Source: Ilumatobacteraceae bacterium (GTDB lineage Bacteria; Actinomycetota; Acidimicrobiia; Acidimicrobiales; Ilumatobacteraceae). From it: a DNA stretch of 37,265 bases. Of this stretch, positions 27,100 through 36,540 are shown in pieces (position 1 is the first letter of the stretch; each line of letters opens with the position of its first letter). Position numbers and translations under genes: made by a program. The stretch covers positions 1 through 37,265 of the forward strand of contig JANRBC010000027.1 in the NCBI GenBank assembly GCA_030727685.1. The letters are read 5' to 3'. The notes beneath the pieces are model-generated. The model was not told the origin of the DNA. It saw only the letters and a list, made by a program, of their open reading frames with translations, and did no database searches.

Positions 27100-28002
27100 A
27101 TGCCAAGATTCGGTCAAGTTCTCACTGCAATGGTGACGCCGTTCGACAAGAACGGTGAGTTGAACCTCGACGGTGTGCGCCGTTTAGCCAAGTGGTTGCA
27201 AGACAACGGCAATGATGGTCTAGTCGTCGGTGGCACAACCGGTGAAGCATCGACGCTGACAGACGACGAGAAACTTGCGCTGTTTGCTGCAACCGTAGAA
27301 GCGGTGACGATTCCGGTTATTGCTGGCACGGTTACCAACGACACGAAGCATTCGATTCATCTGACCAAAGAGGCTTCAAAACTTGGCATCGCTGGCATCT
27401 TGGCTGTTGGTCCTTATTACAACAGACCGTCACAGGCGGGCATTCTTGCTCACATGAAAGCAGTTTGTGCGGCAACGACGTTGCCTGTTGTTGTCTATGA
27501 CATTCCGGTACGAACCGGGCGAAAAATCTCAACTGCCTCATTGGCGAAGTTGGCCAACGAAGTAAAAAATATTGCGGCATTAAAAGACGCAAGCGGTAAC
27601 CCGGCCGAAACCGCGGTGTTGATGACTCAGGTGCCAAAAAGTTTTGAACTGCTCAGTGGTGATGACGGTCTGACTTTGCCGTTGATGTCGATTGGGGCAA
27701 CCGGTGTAATCGGCGTCGCGACGCACTGGACGGGTGTCGACCATCAAGAAATGTTTAAAAAATGGAACTCAGGTGATATCGCTGGTGCTCGCGCGGTGAA
27801 TTCGCGAATGCTCGAGAGTTTTGCTTACGAAACTGGTGACGACAATCCGAATCCATTGCCGAGCAAAGTGATGATGAATCATCTCGGTCTTGATGTTGGC
27901 GAGGCGAGATTGCCAATGGGTCCACCACAGAGTGGTTTGGCTGAGCGTGCCGAAAAAGTGTTCAGCAATTTGCAAGCAGCGCGCGCTGCGGCAACAAAAT
28001 AG
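27100..28002 (+). CDS. dapA: 4-hydroxy-tetrahydrodipicolinate synthase
   Basis: AMVTPFDKNGELNLDG, GGTTGEASTLTDDE, GPYYNRPSQAGILAHMKAV, VYDIPVRTG, ALKDASGN. Confidence 0.97.
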   Translation: MPRFGQVLTAMVTPFDKNGELNLDGVRRLAKWLQDNGNDGLVVGGTTGEASTLTDDEKLALFAATVEAVTIPVIAGTVTNDTKHSIHLTKEASKLGIAGILAVGPYYNRPSQAGILAHMKAVCAATTLPVVVYDIPVRTGRKISTASLAKLANEVKNIAALKDASGNPAETAVLMTQVPKSFELLSGDDGLTLPLMSIGATGVIGVATHWTGVDHQEMFKKWNSGDIAGARAVNSRMLESFAYETGDDNPNPLPSKVMMNHLGLDVGEARLPMGPPQSGLAERAEKVFSNLQAARAAATK

Positions 28003-28058
28003 TGTCGCAAAAATTAGTTGCACGTAAATCAGCGATCTTTATCTAATGTCTGAACCAG

Positions 28059-29450
28059 ATGTCTAAACCAGTTCGCATCGCGTTTCTTGGTGGGCTCGGC
28101 GAAATCGGCCGAAATTGCATGGCTGTCGAGCAAGACAAGAAGATTTTGCTGATTGATTGCGGCTTGATGTTTCCGAAAGCCGAACACGGCGATGACATCG
28201 ACGTGATAATTCCAGATTTCACTTGGTTGCTTGAACGAAAAGATCGCATTGTTGGTTGTGTCGCAACCCACGGCCATGAAGACCATGTCGGAGCTTTGCA
28301 GTATTTGCTGCAAGACGCATCTTTTCCGTTGTATGGCTCGGCGCTGACTCTTGGCCTCGCGCGCAACCGAATTGCCGAGGCACGACTTACCGACAAGACG
28401 AAATTCATTGAAGTCAGCGACAACGATCGCATCAAAATTGGGCCGTTTGACGTCGAGTTCATTCCGGTTACGCATTCAGTGCCACATGCACATGCAATTG
28501 CGCTGCACACAGCACAAGGTGTGATCGTGCATTCGGGCGACTTCAAGATTGATCTCACGCCCGTTGATCATCGCCGCACCGATCTCGCACGGCTTGGTTC
28601 GCTTTCTTCGAACGAGGGCATTCGCTTGTTGATGCTTGATTCAACAAATGCGGGTGAGCGCGGTCACGCACCGAGTGAGTCTGATGTAGGCGCTGTGCTG
28701 CGAGCAATCTTCAACGAACATCGAGGCAAGCGCATAATCACCGCAAGTTTTGCCAGCCATATTCATCGTGTTCAACAAATCGCAGATGCGGCGATTGATT
28801 CGGGTCGAGTTGTCGTGCCTCTTGGCAGGTCGATGATCAACAACATTCGTCTCGCTCGCGATCTGAAAGTTTTGACGATTCCTGAAAAGAGCTTGGTCAG
28901 CGCAGACGCACTTGGCAAATATGACGATGAAGAAATCTGCATCATCTCAACTGGCTCACAAGGCGAAGCGATGTCGGCGCTGACAAATCTCGCAAAAGGC
29001 GACAGCCGCTATGTAAAAGTCGGCGAGAGTGATGTGGTTATTTTCTCGAGTCATGCGATCCCTGGCAATGAACACAATGTCAACAAGGTGATCGATGCAC
29101 TTTTGCGCCGAGGGGCGACTGTCGTGCACTCTGGCATTGCCGATGTGCATGCAACGGGTCACGCTCAAGCCGAAGACTTGAAGACGTATTTAAACGTCAC
29201 CGTGCCGCAATGGTTTGTGCCGATTCACGGCGAATATCGCCATATGGTTGCCAACGCCGAGTTGGCAAGAATTATGGGTGTTGCGCCGCAAAACGTTTTG
29301 TTGTGTGAAGACGGAGACTTGATCGAAATTAGCGACGGCGGCATTGATTTTTCTGGTCGCATTCCTGCCGAATATGTTGTGCCACAAAAATCGCGACACG
29401 CAGGCAAAAAATCGAAAGACAAACCAACTAAGAAACCCAAAAAGCACTAG
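28059..29450 (+). CDS. rnj: Ribonuclease J (lacking the usual C-terminal domain)
   Basis: FLGGLGEIGRNCMAVEQ, ATHGHEDHVGAL, beta-CASP region, HGEYRHMVANAELA; 463 aa ending in a Lys-rich tail. Confidence 0.95.
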   Translation: MSKPVRIAFLGGLGEIGRNCMAVEQDKKILLIDCGLMFPKAEHGDDIDVIIPDFTWLLERKDRIVGCVATHGHEDHVGALQYLLQDASFPLYGSALTLGLARNRIAEARLTDKTKFIEVSDNDRIKIGPFDVEFIPVTHSVPHAHAIALHTAQGVIVHSGDFKIDLTPVDHRRTDLARLGSLSSNEGIRLLMLDSTNAGERGHAPSESDVGAVLRAIFNEHRGKRIITASFASHIHRVQQIADAAIDSGRVVVPLGRSMINNIRLARDLKVLTIPEKSLVSADALGKYDDEEICIISTGSQGEAMSALTNLAKGDSRYVKVGESDVVIFSSHAIPGNEHNVNKVIDALLRRGATVVHSGIADVHATGHAQAEDLKTYLNVTVPQWFVPIHGEYRHMVANAELARIMGVAPQNVLLCEDGDLIEISDGGIDFSGRIPAEYVVPQKSRHAGKKSKDKPTKKPKKH

Positions 29451-29515
29451 TCGCTCTAAGTTGTTGCCGAGACTCGGGTGGGCGAGTAATCCCACTTGTA
29501 AACAGACCCCATTGG

Positions 29516-29527
29516 TACTGTTGATTT
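29516..29527 (+). promoter_or_regulatory. Candidate leaderless -10 for ftsK
   Basis: TACTGT (29516-29521) followed by 6 nt then ATG 29528. Confidence 0.6.
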
Positions 29528-31996
29528 ATGGCAAAAGTGCCCAAATCTAGATCTGCGCGCCCGAGTAAGGGTTCGCGTAGCGTCGCCAGCAGAGGCGAGC
29601 CAAGGGCTTCGAGTCGTGGCGAGTCGCATCGGGCCGACAATGTTCGACCAATTCGGGCATTGCGTGAGCATGACATTGAAGACGAGCCAACTCGCTATCG
29701 AGTCGTTTCGCAGCACGGCCCAATTTTCGGTGGATTATTTGAGGGCCGAGCACATGAGTTCAGCGGTTTAGGTTTAATCGCTTTTGGTGCGTTGCTTGTT
29801 TTGTCGGTCTATCTCAAATTGGCTGGCCCGCTGGGTCGGGCTCTTGACACTTTCGCGTCGGTCACTATCGGAGTTGGTCGGTTCTTCTTGCCAATTTTGT
29901 GTATTGGTTTGGGCATTGCCCTTGCGCGACGCAAGAGTTGGCAAAATCGAGTTCGAACATCGATCGGCTGGACATCTCTAACTGGTGTGCTGCTTGGTCT
30001 GACCCACGTATTTTTTAGCGATGTCGAAAATCGCACAGGTGGATGGTTCGGATACGTGGTGGGCGAGCCATCGCAAAACTCGTTGTCAGATATCGGCGCG
30101 ACAGTGTTGTTGGTCGCACTGCTCATCGGTTCGATCATGCTCGTATCTGGCAAATCAGCGCCAGAGTTGCTTGAGGTTTTGCGAAATGTTTGGCGAAAAA
30201 TTAGCGGCAAAGTTTCGTCGGCAACCGAAAATCTGTCGGGTGCATTAGACGAAAATCGTTACGGCAGCGAACAAGCAGATTTACCGGGTGGTTTTGCGCC
30301 GCAAGATGATCAGGGTCCAGAACTTTACGACTATGCACAAGACGGCCTTGACGATGATTTTCAAGACGAAGAAAAACAGCCACGTCGCGAACGCAAACGT
30401 CGCGAAAAATCTGAATCAAATGCTGGGTCGAAGCCTGCTGCAAAACCAGCGGCGAAACTTGCACCGGTTAAAGGTGAGCCACAACAAATTCCGCTTGGCC
30501 CGAGTGGTCAGCCCAGCAATTGGATGCTTCCTGAACTTGAATTTTTGTCGCTGACGAGCAACAAGAAAGCCAACGAAGAAGCAATTCGTGAGCGCGGCGA
30601 CCAACTTGTCGCGGCACTTGCCTCGCATGGTGTCGATACCGAATTGGTGGGCTACACGCGTGGTCCGACTGTAACGCGATATGAGTTGTCGCTCGGAGAC
30701 GGCGTTAAAGTTGCAAAAGTTACGACTCTTTCGCGCGATATTGCGTACACGATGGCGGCAACTGACGTTCGAATTTTGGCGCCGATACCAGGTCGTTCGG
30801 CAATCGGTATTGAAGTGCCAAACGAGCAACGCGAACTCGTCTCAATCGGCGACCTGCTGATTTCGCAAGAAGCTCGCACGGCGAGCCATCCGCTCGATGT
30901 TGCAGTCGGCAAAGATATTTCTGGTCGACCAGTCTTTTTAAATATCTCGACTACGCCACACTTGTTGATTGCTGGCGCAACTGGTGCAGGTAAGTCGAGC
31001 GTAATCAATTGCATCATCACATCGGTGTTGATGCGTGCGACACCTGATCAAGTGAAGTTGATTCTCGTCGACCCGAAGCAAGTTGAAATGGCGCAATATT
31101 CTCGCTTGCCACACTTATTGACCGCGCCAGTTACGAACCCGAAGAAAGCTGCCAACGCACTCGGTTGGGCAGTAAAAGAAATGGAGCGTCGATACGACTT
31201 GCTTGTCGAGGCGGGCTTCAGAGATGTTGCTGGTTACAACGCGGCTTACGACCGTGGCGAAATGTCGCCGCAAGAAGGTCAAGAAACAGACAAACAGTTT
31301 TCGCGAATTCCTTACATTTTGATTGTCGTAGATGAGTTGAACGACTTGATGATGGTGGCGGCACGAGACGTCGAAGACTGCATCACGCGCATAGCGCAAA
31401 AAGCGCGAGCGGTGGGCATTCATTTGGTTGTGGCAACTCAGCGTCCGAGCGTGAACGTAATCACGGGTGTTATCAAAGCGAATATTCCGGCTCGAATGGC
31501 GTTCGCTGTTTCAAGTTTGACCGATAGTCGAGTGATTCTTGATCAACCTGGCGCAGAAAAATTGGTCGGCATGGGCGACATGTTGATGTTGCCAGGCAAT
31601 ACATCGGTTTCGCAGCGACTGCAGTCGGCATGGGTCAGTGAAAACGAAGTTCGCAAAGTTGTCGGGCATTGGCGTCGTCAGGCGCCAGAAGTTGCTTATG
31701 TTTCGGGCATCGAAGGTGATGCGAATAAGTCGTCTGGTGGCGGAGCAGTATTCGGCGGTAGTAGCGGTGACGAAGATGACGACGAATTGATGCGCCAAGC
31801 AATGGATCTCGTCGTTCGCACTCAACAAGGCAGCACTTCGATGTTGCAACGAAAACTTAAGGTCGGCTTTGCTCGTGCGGGTCGACTAATGGACATGCTT
31901 GAACAACGCGGTGTCGTCGCGCCAAGTGAAGGTTCGCGCCCTCGTGAAGTGTTGATGACCGTTGAAGAACTCGAAATCATTCAAAAGGCGAGTTAA
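29528..31996 (+). CDS. ftsK: DNA translocase FtsK/SpoIIIE
   Basis: N-terminal TM segments, Walker A AGATGAGKSSVINC, IVVDELNDLMM, RPSVNVITGVIKANIPARMAF, C-terminal gamma domain (STSMLQRKLKVGFARAGRLMDMLEQRGVV). Confidence 0.97.
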   Translation: MAKVPKSRSARPSKGSRSVASRGEPRASSRGESHRADNVRPIRALREHDIEDEPTRYRVVSQHGPIFGGLFEGRAHEFSGLGLIAFGALLVLSVYLKLAGPLGRALDTFASVTIGVGRFFLPILCIGLGIALARRKSWQNRVRTSIGWTSLTGVLLGLTHVFFSDVENRTGGWFGYVVGEPSQNSLSDIGATVLLVALLIGSIMLVSGKSAPELLEVLRNVWRKISGKVSSATENLSGALDENRYGSEQADLPGGFAPQDDQGPELYDYAQDGLDDDFQDEEKQPRRERKRREKSESNAGSKPAAKPAAKLAPVKGEPQQIPLGPSGQPSNWMLPELEFLSLTSNKKANEEAIRERGDQLVAALASHGVDTELVGYTRGPTVTRYELSLGDGVKVAKVTTLSRDIAYTMAATDVRILAPIPGRSAIGIEVPNEQRELVSIGDLLISQEARTASHPLDVAVGKDISGRPVFLNISTTPHLLIAGATGAGKSSVINCIITSVLMRATPDQVKLILVDPKQVEMAQYSRLPHLLTAPVTNPKKAANALGWAVKEMERRYDLLVEAGFRDVAGYNAAYDRGEMSPQEGQETDKQFSRIPYILIVVDELNDLMMVAARDVEDCITRIAQKARAVGIHLVVATQRPSVNVITGVIKANIPARMAFAVSSLTDSRVILDQPGAEKLVGMGDMLMLPGNTSVSQRLQSAWVSENEVRKVVGHWRRQAPEVAYVSGIEGDANKSSGGGAVFGGSSGDEDDDELMRQAMDLVVRTQQGSTSMLQRKLKVGFARAGRLMDMLEQRGVVAPSEGSRPREVLMTVEELEIIQKAS

Positions 31997-32048
31997 TTCA
32001 CCGGTCATTGAATCGTCGATTGACATCGAATAGATAGCATTAAAAGTT

Positions 32049-33359
32049 GTGACACAGCGCTTTTATCTCGAGTCGCTGGGCTGTCCGAAAAATGATGTCG
32101 ACTCAGACAAAATAATTGGCACGTTGCTGGCTGATGGGTTGGTGCAAACCGACGATGCCAGCCAAGCCGATTTGGTCGTCGTCAACACTTGTGCGTTTAT
32201 TGAAGATGCACGCCGCGAGTCAATCGACACGGTTCTTGAACTTTCGAATCAGAAAAAAGTTGGTGCCCGAGTCGTCGTGACTGGTTGTATGGCCGAGCGG
32301 TATGGCTCTGAATTGGCAGACTCGTTGCCAGAGGCCGATCACATCGCTGGTTTCGGTGTGCCGATCATGCTGACCAAAAAGTCAGTCTCTGTGACTAGTC
32401 AAAGTGTGCCTGCATTTGATTTGTTGAATTTGCCGCGACCAAAGTCGCGAGCGCCATGGGCTTATGTGAAAATCGCCGAAGGCTGCGATCGCAATTGCGG
32501 GTTTTGTGCGATACCAAGTTTTCGCGGACCACAACGCAGCCGTGATATCGAGTCGATCTTGGCCGAAGTTGAGCAGCTTGAAGCCAAAGAAATTGTTTTG
32601 GTGGCCCAAGATTTGGCAAGTTATGGCAAAGACCGCCCGAACGAACTTGGTGCTGGTTCGATAGTTGGTTTAGTTAAACAGGTCGCGAGCAAAGTCGCCC
32701 GAACCAGATTGCTTTATCTTTACCCCAGCGACCTGAGCGATGAATTGATCGACGCAATTTGCAACACGGGAGTGCCATATTTCGATTTGTCTCTGCAACA
32801 TGTCTCAAAGGCTCACTTGCGAAGAATGCGACGATGGGGTGACGGCGAGCGTTTTTTGAATCGAATCATCGACATCCGTAAACGCGAACCTGATGCGGCG
32901 ATGCGCAGCAACTTTATTGTCGGCTATCCGGGAGAAACCGAAGAAGATCATGATCAGTTGTTGAATTTTGTTAACGAAGCCCAACTTGATTGGTGTGGGT
33001 TTTTTGCGTTCAGCCCCGAAGAAGGCACCCACGCGGTTTCTTTGCCTGATCGTGTGCCAGCAGGTCTAATGAACGAGCGGTTGGCCGAGCTTCGTGAACT
33101 GCAAGATTCGATCACTGCGCGTCGTCGTGATGATTTGATCGGCGAGAAGATGACCGTTTTGGTTGATGAGATTGGCGTTGCACGCAGCCATCGAGAGGCC
33201 CCAGAAATTGACGGCGTTGTGCACGTGAGCGAAACTTTGTCTGTGGCGACATTTGTTGAAGTCGAAATCGCAGATGCGCTTGGCCCAGACTTGGTTGCCG
33301 CCGGAGCAAATCACGATGCAAGTCACGATGCGAACGAGTTGGTAGACGATGCCCGTTAA
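32049..33359 (+). CDS. rimO: Ribosomal protein S12 methylthiotransferase
   Basis: FYLESLGCPKNDVDSDKI, NTCAFIEDARRESID, radical SAM EGCDRNCGFCAIPSFRGPQRSR. GTG start. Confidence 0.94.
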   Translation: MTQRFYLESLGCPKNDVDSDKIIGTLLADGLVQTDDASQADLVVVNTCAFIEDARRESIDTVLELSNQKKVGARVVVTGCMAERYGSELADSLPEADHIAGFGVPIMLTKKSVSVTSQSVPAFDLLNLPRPKSRAPWAYVKIAEGCDRNCGFCAIPSFRGPQRSRDIESILAEVEQLEAKEIVLVAQDLASYGKDRPNELGAGSIVGLVKQVASKVARTRLLYLYPSDLSDELIDAICNTGVPYFDLSLQHVSKAHLRRMRRWGDGERFLNRIIDIRKREPDAAMRSNFIVGYPGETEEDHDQLLNFVNEAQLDWCGFFAFSPEEGTHAVSLPDRVPAGLMNERLAELRELQDSITARRRDDLIGEKMTVLVDEIGVARSHREAPEIDGVVHVSETLSVATFVEVEIADALGPDLVAAGANHDASHDANELVDDAR

Positions 33360-33915
33360 TCCGAACGCGATGGCGACGTGGGCAAACGCCGTTACGGTTT
33401 CGCGCATTTTGGTTTCGCCGTTGCTGTTCATTGTCGTGCCCGACGACAATGCCGGTTCATGGTTGGCAGCATGGTTGTGGTTCGGTTTGTGCGTCAGCGA
33501 TGTGCTCGATGGTTATTTGGCACGACGTCACGGCACAACCAAGAGCGGTGCGTTTCTAGACCCGCTTGCTGACAAAGTTTTGGTGCTCGGCGCAATGTTT
33601 ACACTCGTTAGTCGCGACATGTTTGGTTTTTGGCCCGTCGTGATCATCGCCGTGCGCGAAGTTGTCGTCAGCATCTACCGCGTTGTGGTTGGAGCGCGAG
33701 GCGTGACTGTGCCAGCAAGTCGCTTGGCGAAAATCAAGACACTAAGCCAACAGGTTTCGATTGGTTTTGCATTGGCCCCATTTAGTGCTGTCGATATGAC
33801 TTATGCATGGCTCACGACTCTTTGGCTCGCAGTTGGGTTGACAATCATTAGTGGATTGCAATACGCGGTGCGTGCGTTGCGCCCAGCATTTAATTTGCGT
33901 CGGGCCGCCAAGTAA
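33349..33915 (+). CDS. pgsA: CDP-diacylglycerol--glycerol-3-phosphate 3-phosphatidyltransferase
   Basis: CDP-alcohol phosphotransferase motif SDVLDGYLARRHGTTKSGAFLDPLADKV. Confidence 0.93.
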   Translation: MPVNPNAMATWANAVTVSRILVSPLLFIVVPDDNAGSWLAAWLWFGLCVSDVLDGYLARRHGTTKSGAFLDPLADKVLVLGAMFTLVSRDMFGFWPVVIIAVREVVVSIYRVVVGARGVTVPASRLAKIKTLSQQVSIGFALAPFSAVDMTYAWLTTLWLAVGLTIISGLQYAVRALRPAFNLRRAAK

Positions 33916-35144
33916 TGCGTTGCAGTGTTGTTGCGGTAGGTACCGAACTTTTATTGGGTCAAATTGTCGATACGAATTCGTCGTGGCTCGGTGAGCAACT
34001 GGCTTCTGCGGGTATTGATTCTTTGTTTCAGGTAAAAGTGGGCGACAACTTGGGTCGCATCGTTGCGACGTTGCGCTCAACTTTAGAGCAAGCCGACGCG
34101 ATCATTATCTGTGGCGGTCTAGGGCCAACTCATGACGATATAACTCGCGAAGCGATTGCCGAGATTATGGGTGTTGAACTTGAAATGAACGACGAGGTGG
34201 CGCTCGTGATCGATCAGTTATTTACATCGCGCGGTCGCCGCATGCCACAAAATAATTTGCGTCAAGCCATGGTGCCTAAGGGTGCGAAAATCATCGAACA
34301 ACGACGGGGCACGGCACCAGGTTTGATTTGTCCCGTTGGTGAAAAGGTCATGTATGCAGTGCCTGGTGTGCCATTCGAACTTTACGAAATGTTCGAACGG
34401 GCGATATTGCCCGATTTGCTGGCCAGAAGCGGTGAGGCATCAGTTATTAAGAGTCGCGTTCTGCGAACTTGGGGCGATAGCGAAAGTGGACTTAACGAAC
34501 GACTAGTCGGGGTGATCAACGAACTTGAAAAAGTTGGCAACCCGACGCTGGCGTTTTTGGCCAGTGGCTGGGAAGGCATCAAAGTCAGACTTACAGCAAA
34601 AGCAAACACCGAGAGCCAAGCAATTGAGTTGCTCGACATTTGGGATGCAAAGGTGCGAGAGCAAGTTGAGGACCTCGTGTTTGGTGTCGATGGACAGAAC
34701 ATGGAGTCTGTAGTGCTGCAAAATCTGCGCGAAAGAAAACTGACTTTGGGTATTGCTGAGTCGGTAACAGGAGGCCTTATGGCTGGTCGTTTGACTGCGA
34801 TTGCGGGTGCAAGCGATGTGTTTCGCGGAGCGATCGTTAGTTACGACAGTGAAGTCAAGTTCGAACTTTTGAGCGTGTCGCGTGGGCCGGTCGTAAGTGA
34901 ATCTGCGGCAAAAGAAATGGCTGTCGGTGTTCGTAAAACACTCGGCAGCGACATTGGGCTGGCGGTGACTGGTGTTGCTGGCCCGACCGAACAAGACGGA
35001 GTGAAAGTTGGCACTCTTTGTGTTGGTCTCGCGATGCCCAATGGTGACGTGCGTTCGACAACTTTTAGTTTGCCGTACGGGCGCGAACAGATGCGACAGT
35101 TCTCGGTGATAAGCGCATTAAATTTTTTGCGTCAATCGCTTTAG
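33915..35144 (+). CDS. cinA: CinA family competence/damage-inducible protein (nicotinamide-nucleotide amidohydrolase)
   Basis: VGTELLLGQIVDTNSSWL, GGLGPTHDDITREAIAE, C-terminal AESVTGGLMAGRLTAIAGASDVFRGAIVSYDSEVK. Confidence 0.95.
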   Translation: MRCSVVAVGTELLLGQIVDTNSSWLGEQLASAGIDSLFQVKVGDNLGRIVATLRSTLEQADAIIICGGLGPTHDDITREAIAEIMGVELEMNDEVALVIDQLFTSRGRRMPQNNLRQAMVPKGAKIIEQRRGTAPGLICPVGEKVMYAVPGVPFELYEMFERAILPDLLARSGEASVIKSRVLRTWGDSESGLNERLVGVINELEKVGNPTLAFLASGWEGIKVRLTAKANTESQAIELLDIWDAKVREQVEDLVFGVDGQNMESVVLQNLRERKLTLGIAESVTGGLMAGRLTAIAGASDVFRGAIVSYDSEVKFELLSVSRGPVVSESAAKEMAVGVRKTLGSDIGLAVTGVAGPTEQDGVKVGTLCVGLAMPNGDVRSTTFSLPYGREQMRQFSVISALNFLRQSL

Positions 35145-35230
35145 ATTCAAGGCTTTTTGCTTGACGGCATCACGGTAGACTGATCGTGTTGTTGCACCCG
35201 AGCAATAACAAGAAAAGCATTTAGGTTTTT

Positions 35231-36523
35231 GTGGCAAACATTCTCATCGTTGGTGCTGGTGGGGTCGGTGGCGGTATGGCCTCGATTGCCGAGACTCGAA
35301 GTTTCTTCGATTCGTTCGTGCTGGCCGACATTAATTCTGGTCGCGGTGACGAGATCATCGCCAAACTCGAACAGCCAGGACGTTTTTCGTCGGCGCAAGT
35401 TGACGCCCGAAGCAAGTCGGAAATTGTTGCATTAGCCCAACGCGTTAAAGCCGATGTGATTGTCAATGCGTGCGATCCGAGACTCAACGAGCCAATTTTT
35501 GAAGCGGCTTTTGAAGCGGGTTGTACATATTTAGACATGGCGATGAATTTGAGCAAGCCGCACCCGACTAATCCTTACGAAGAGGTGGGCGAGCCTCTTG
35601 GCAAAGATCAGATCTCTGCTGACGATCGCTGGAAAGAAAAAGGTCTTCTTGCTTTAGTTGGTATGGGTGTAGAGCCGGGCTTGAGCAATGTGTTTGCCCG
35701 TTATGCATCAGATCATCTTTTTGACACGATCGATGAAATTGGTGTTCGCGACGGCTCAAACTTGTCGATTGACGGTCTCGATTTTGCACCAACATTTTCT
35801 ATTTGGACGACCATCGAAGAAACTTTGAACCCACCAATCGTTTGGGAAAAGAGTCGCGGACTTTACACGACTGATTGTTTCAGTGAGCCAGAGATTTTTC
35901 ATTTTCCTGCGGGTATCGGCGCATACGAATGCGTGAACGTAGAACACGAAGAAGTGCTCATGATTCCACGCGAGATCGATTGCAATCGTGTGACGTTTAA
36001 ATACAGCCTTGGTGCCGAGTTCATCGACTGGTTGAAGACTTTTGCCTACCTCGGTCTAGACAGCACCGAAAAAATTCGTGTTGGCGATGTCTCGGTTTCG
36101 CCGAGAGATGTCTTGGCTTCAGTGCTGCCAAACCCAGCCAAATTGGGCCACTTGATGCATGGTCGCACTTGTGCTGGTACTTGGGTAAAAGGCACGCACG
36201 ACGGCAAGCCCCGAGAGGTTTATCTGTATCACGTGGCTGACAACGAAACGACAATGCGTGATTGGGGTTCGCAAGCAGTTCTTTGGCAGACGGCGATGTG
36301 TCCAGTTGTGGCACTTGAATTGTTGGCTAACGGAAGTTGGAAAGGCACTGGAGTTCGCGGCCCAGAGGCATTTGACGCAGTGCCGTTTTTGAATTTGCTT
36401 GGCGAGTACAACACTCACCACGGCATCATGGAGATGGGGCCGGGTTTGTGGCCGAGTCCGAAGCCGACTGGACAACCAGGTTGGGACCGACCCGTCAAGC
36501 GCGCAGTGGTGCCTGGCGCTTAA
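35231..36523 (+). CDS. Saccharopine dehydrogenase NADP-binding family protein (Lys1 / carboxynorspermidine synthase-like)
   Basis: N-term ILIVGAGGVGGGMA Rossmann motif; VNACDPRLNEPIFEAAFEAGCTYLDMA; VGMGVEPGLSNVFARYA. GTG start. Confidence 0.85.
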   Translation: MANILIVGAGGVGGGMASIAETRSFFDSFVLADINSGRGDEIIAKLEQPGRFSSAQVDARSKSEIVALAQRVKADVIVNACDPRLNEPIFEAAFEAGCTYLDMAMNLSKPHPTNPYEEVGEPLGKDQISADDRWKEKGLLALVGMGVEPGLSNVFARYASDHLFDTIDEIGVRDGSNLSIDGLDFAPTFSIWTTIEETLNPPIVWEKSRGLYTTDCFSEPEIFHFPAGIGAYECVNVEHEEVLMIPREIDCNRVTFKYSLGAEFIDWLKTFAYLGLDSTEKIRVGDVSVSPRDVLASVLPNPAKLGHLMHGRTCAGTWVKGTHDGKPREVYLYHVADNETTMRDWGSQAVLWQTAMCPVVALELLANGSWKGTGVRGPEAFDAVPFLNLLGEYNTHHGIMEMGPGLWPSPKPTGQPGWDRPVKRAVVPGA

Positions 36524-36540
36524 ATTTTTGCGCGCGAAGA

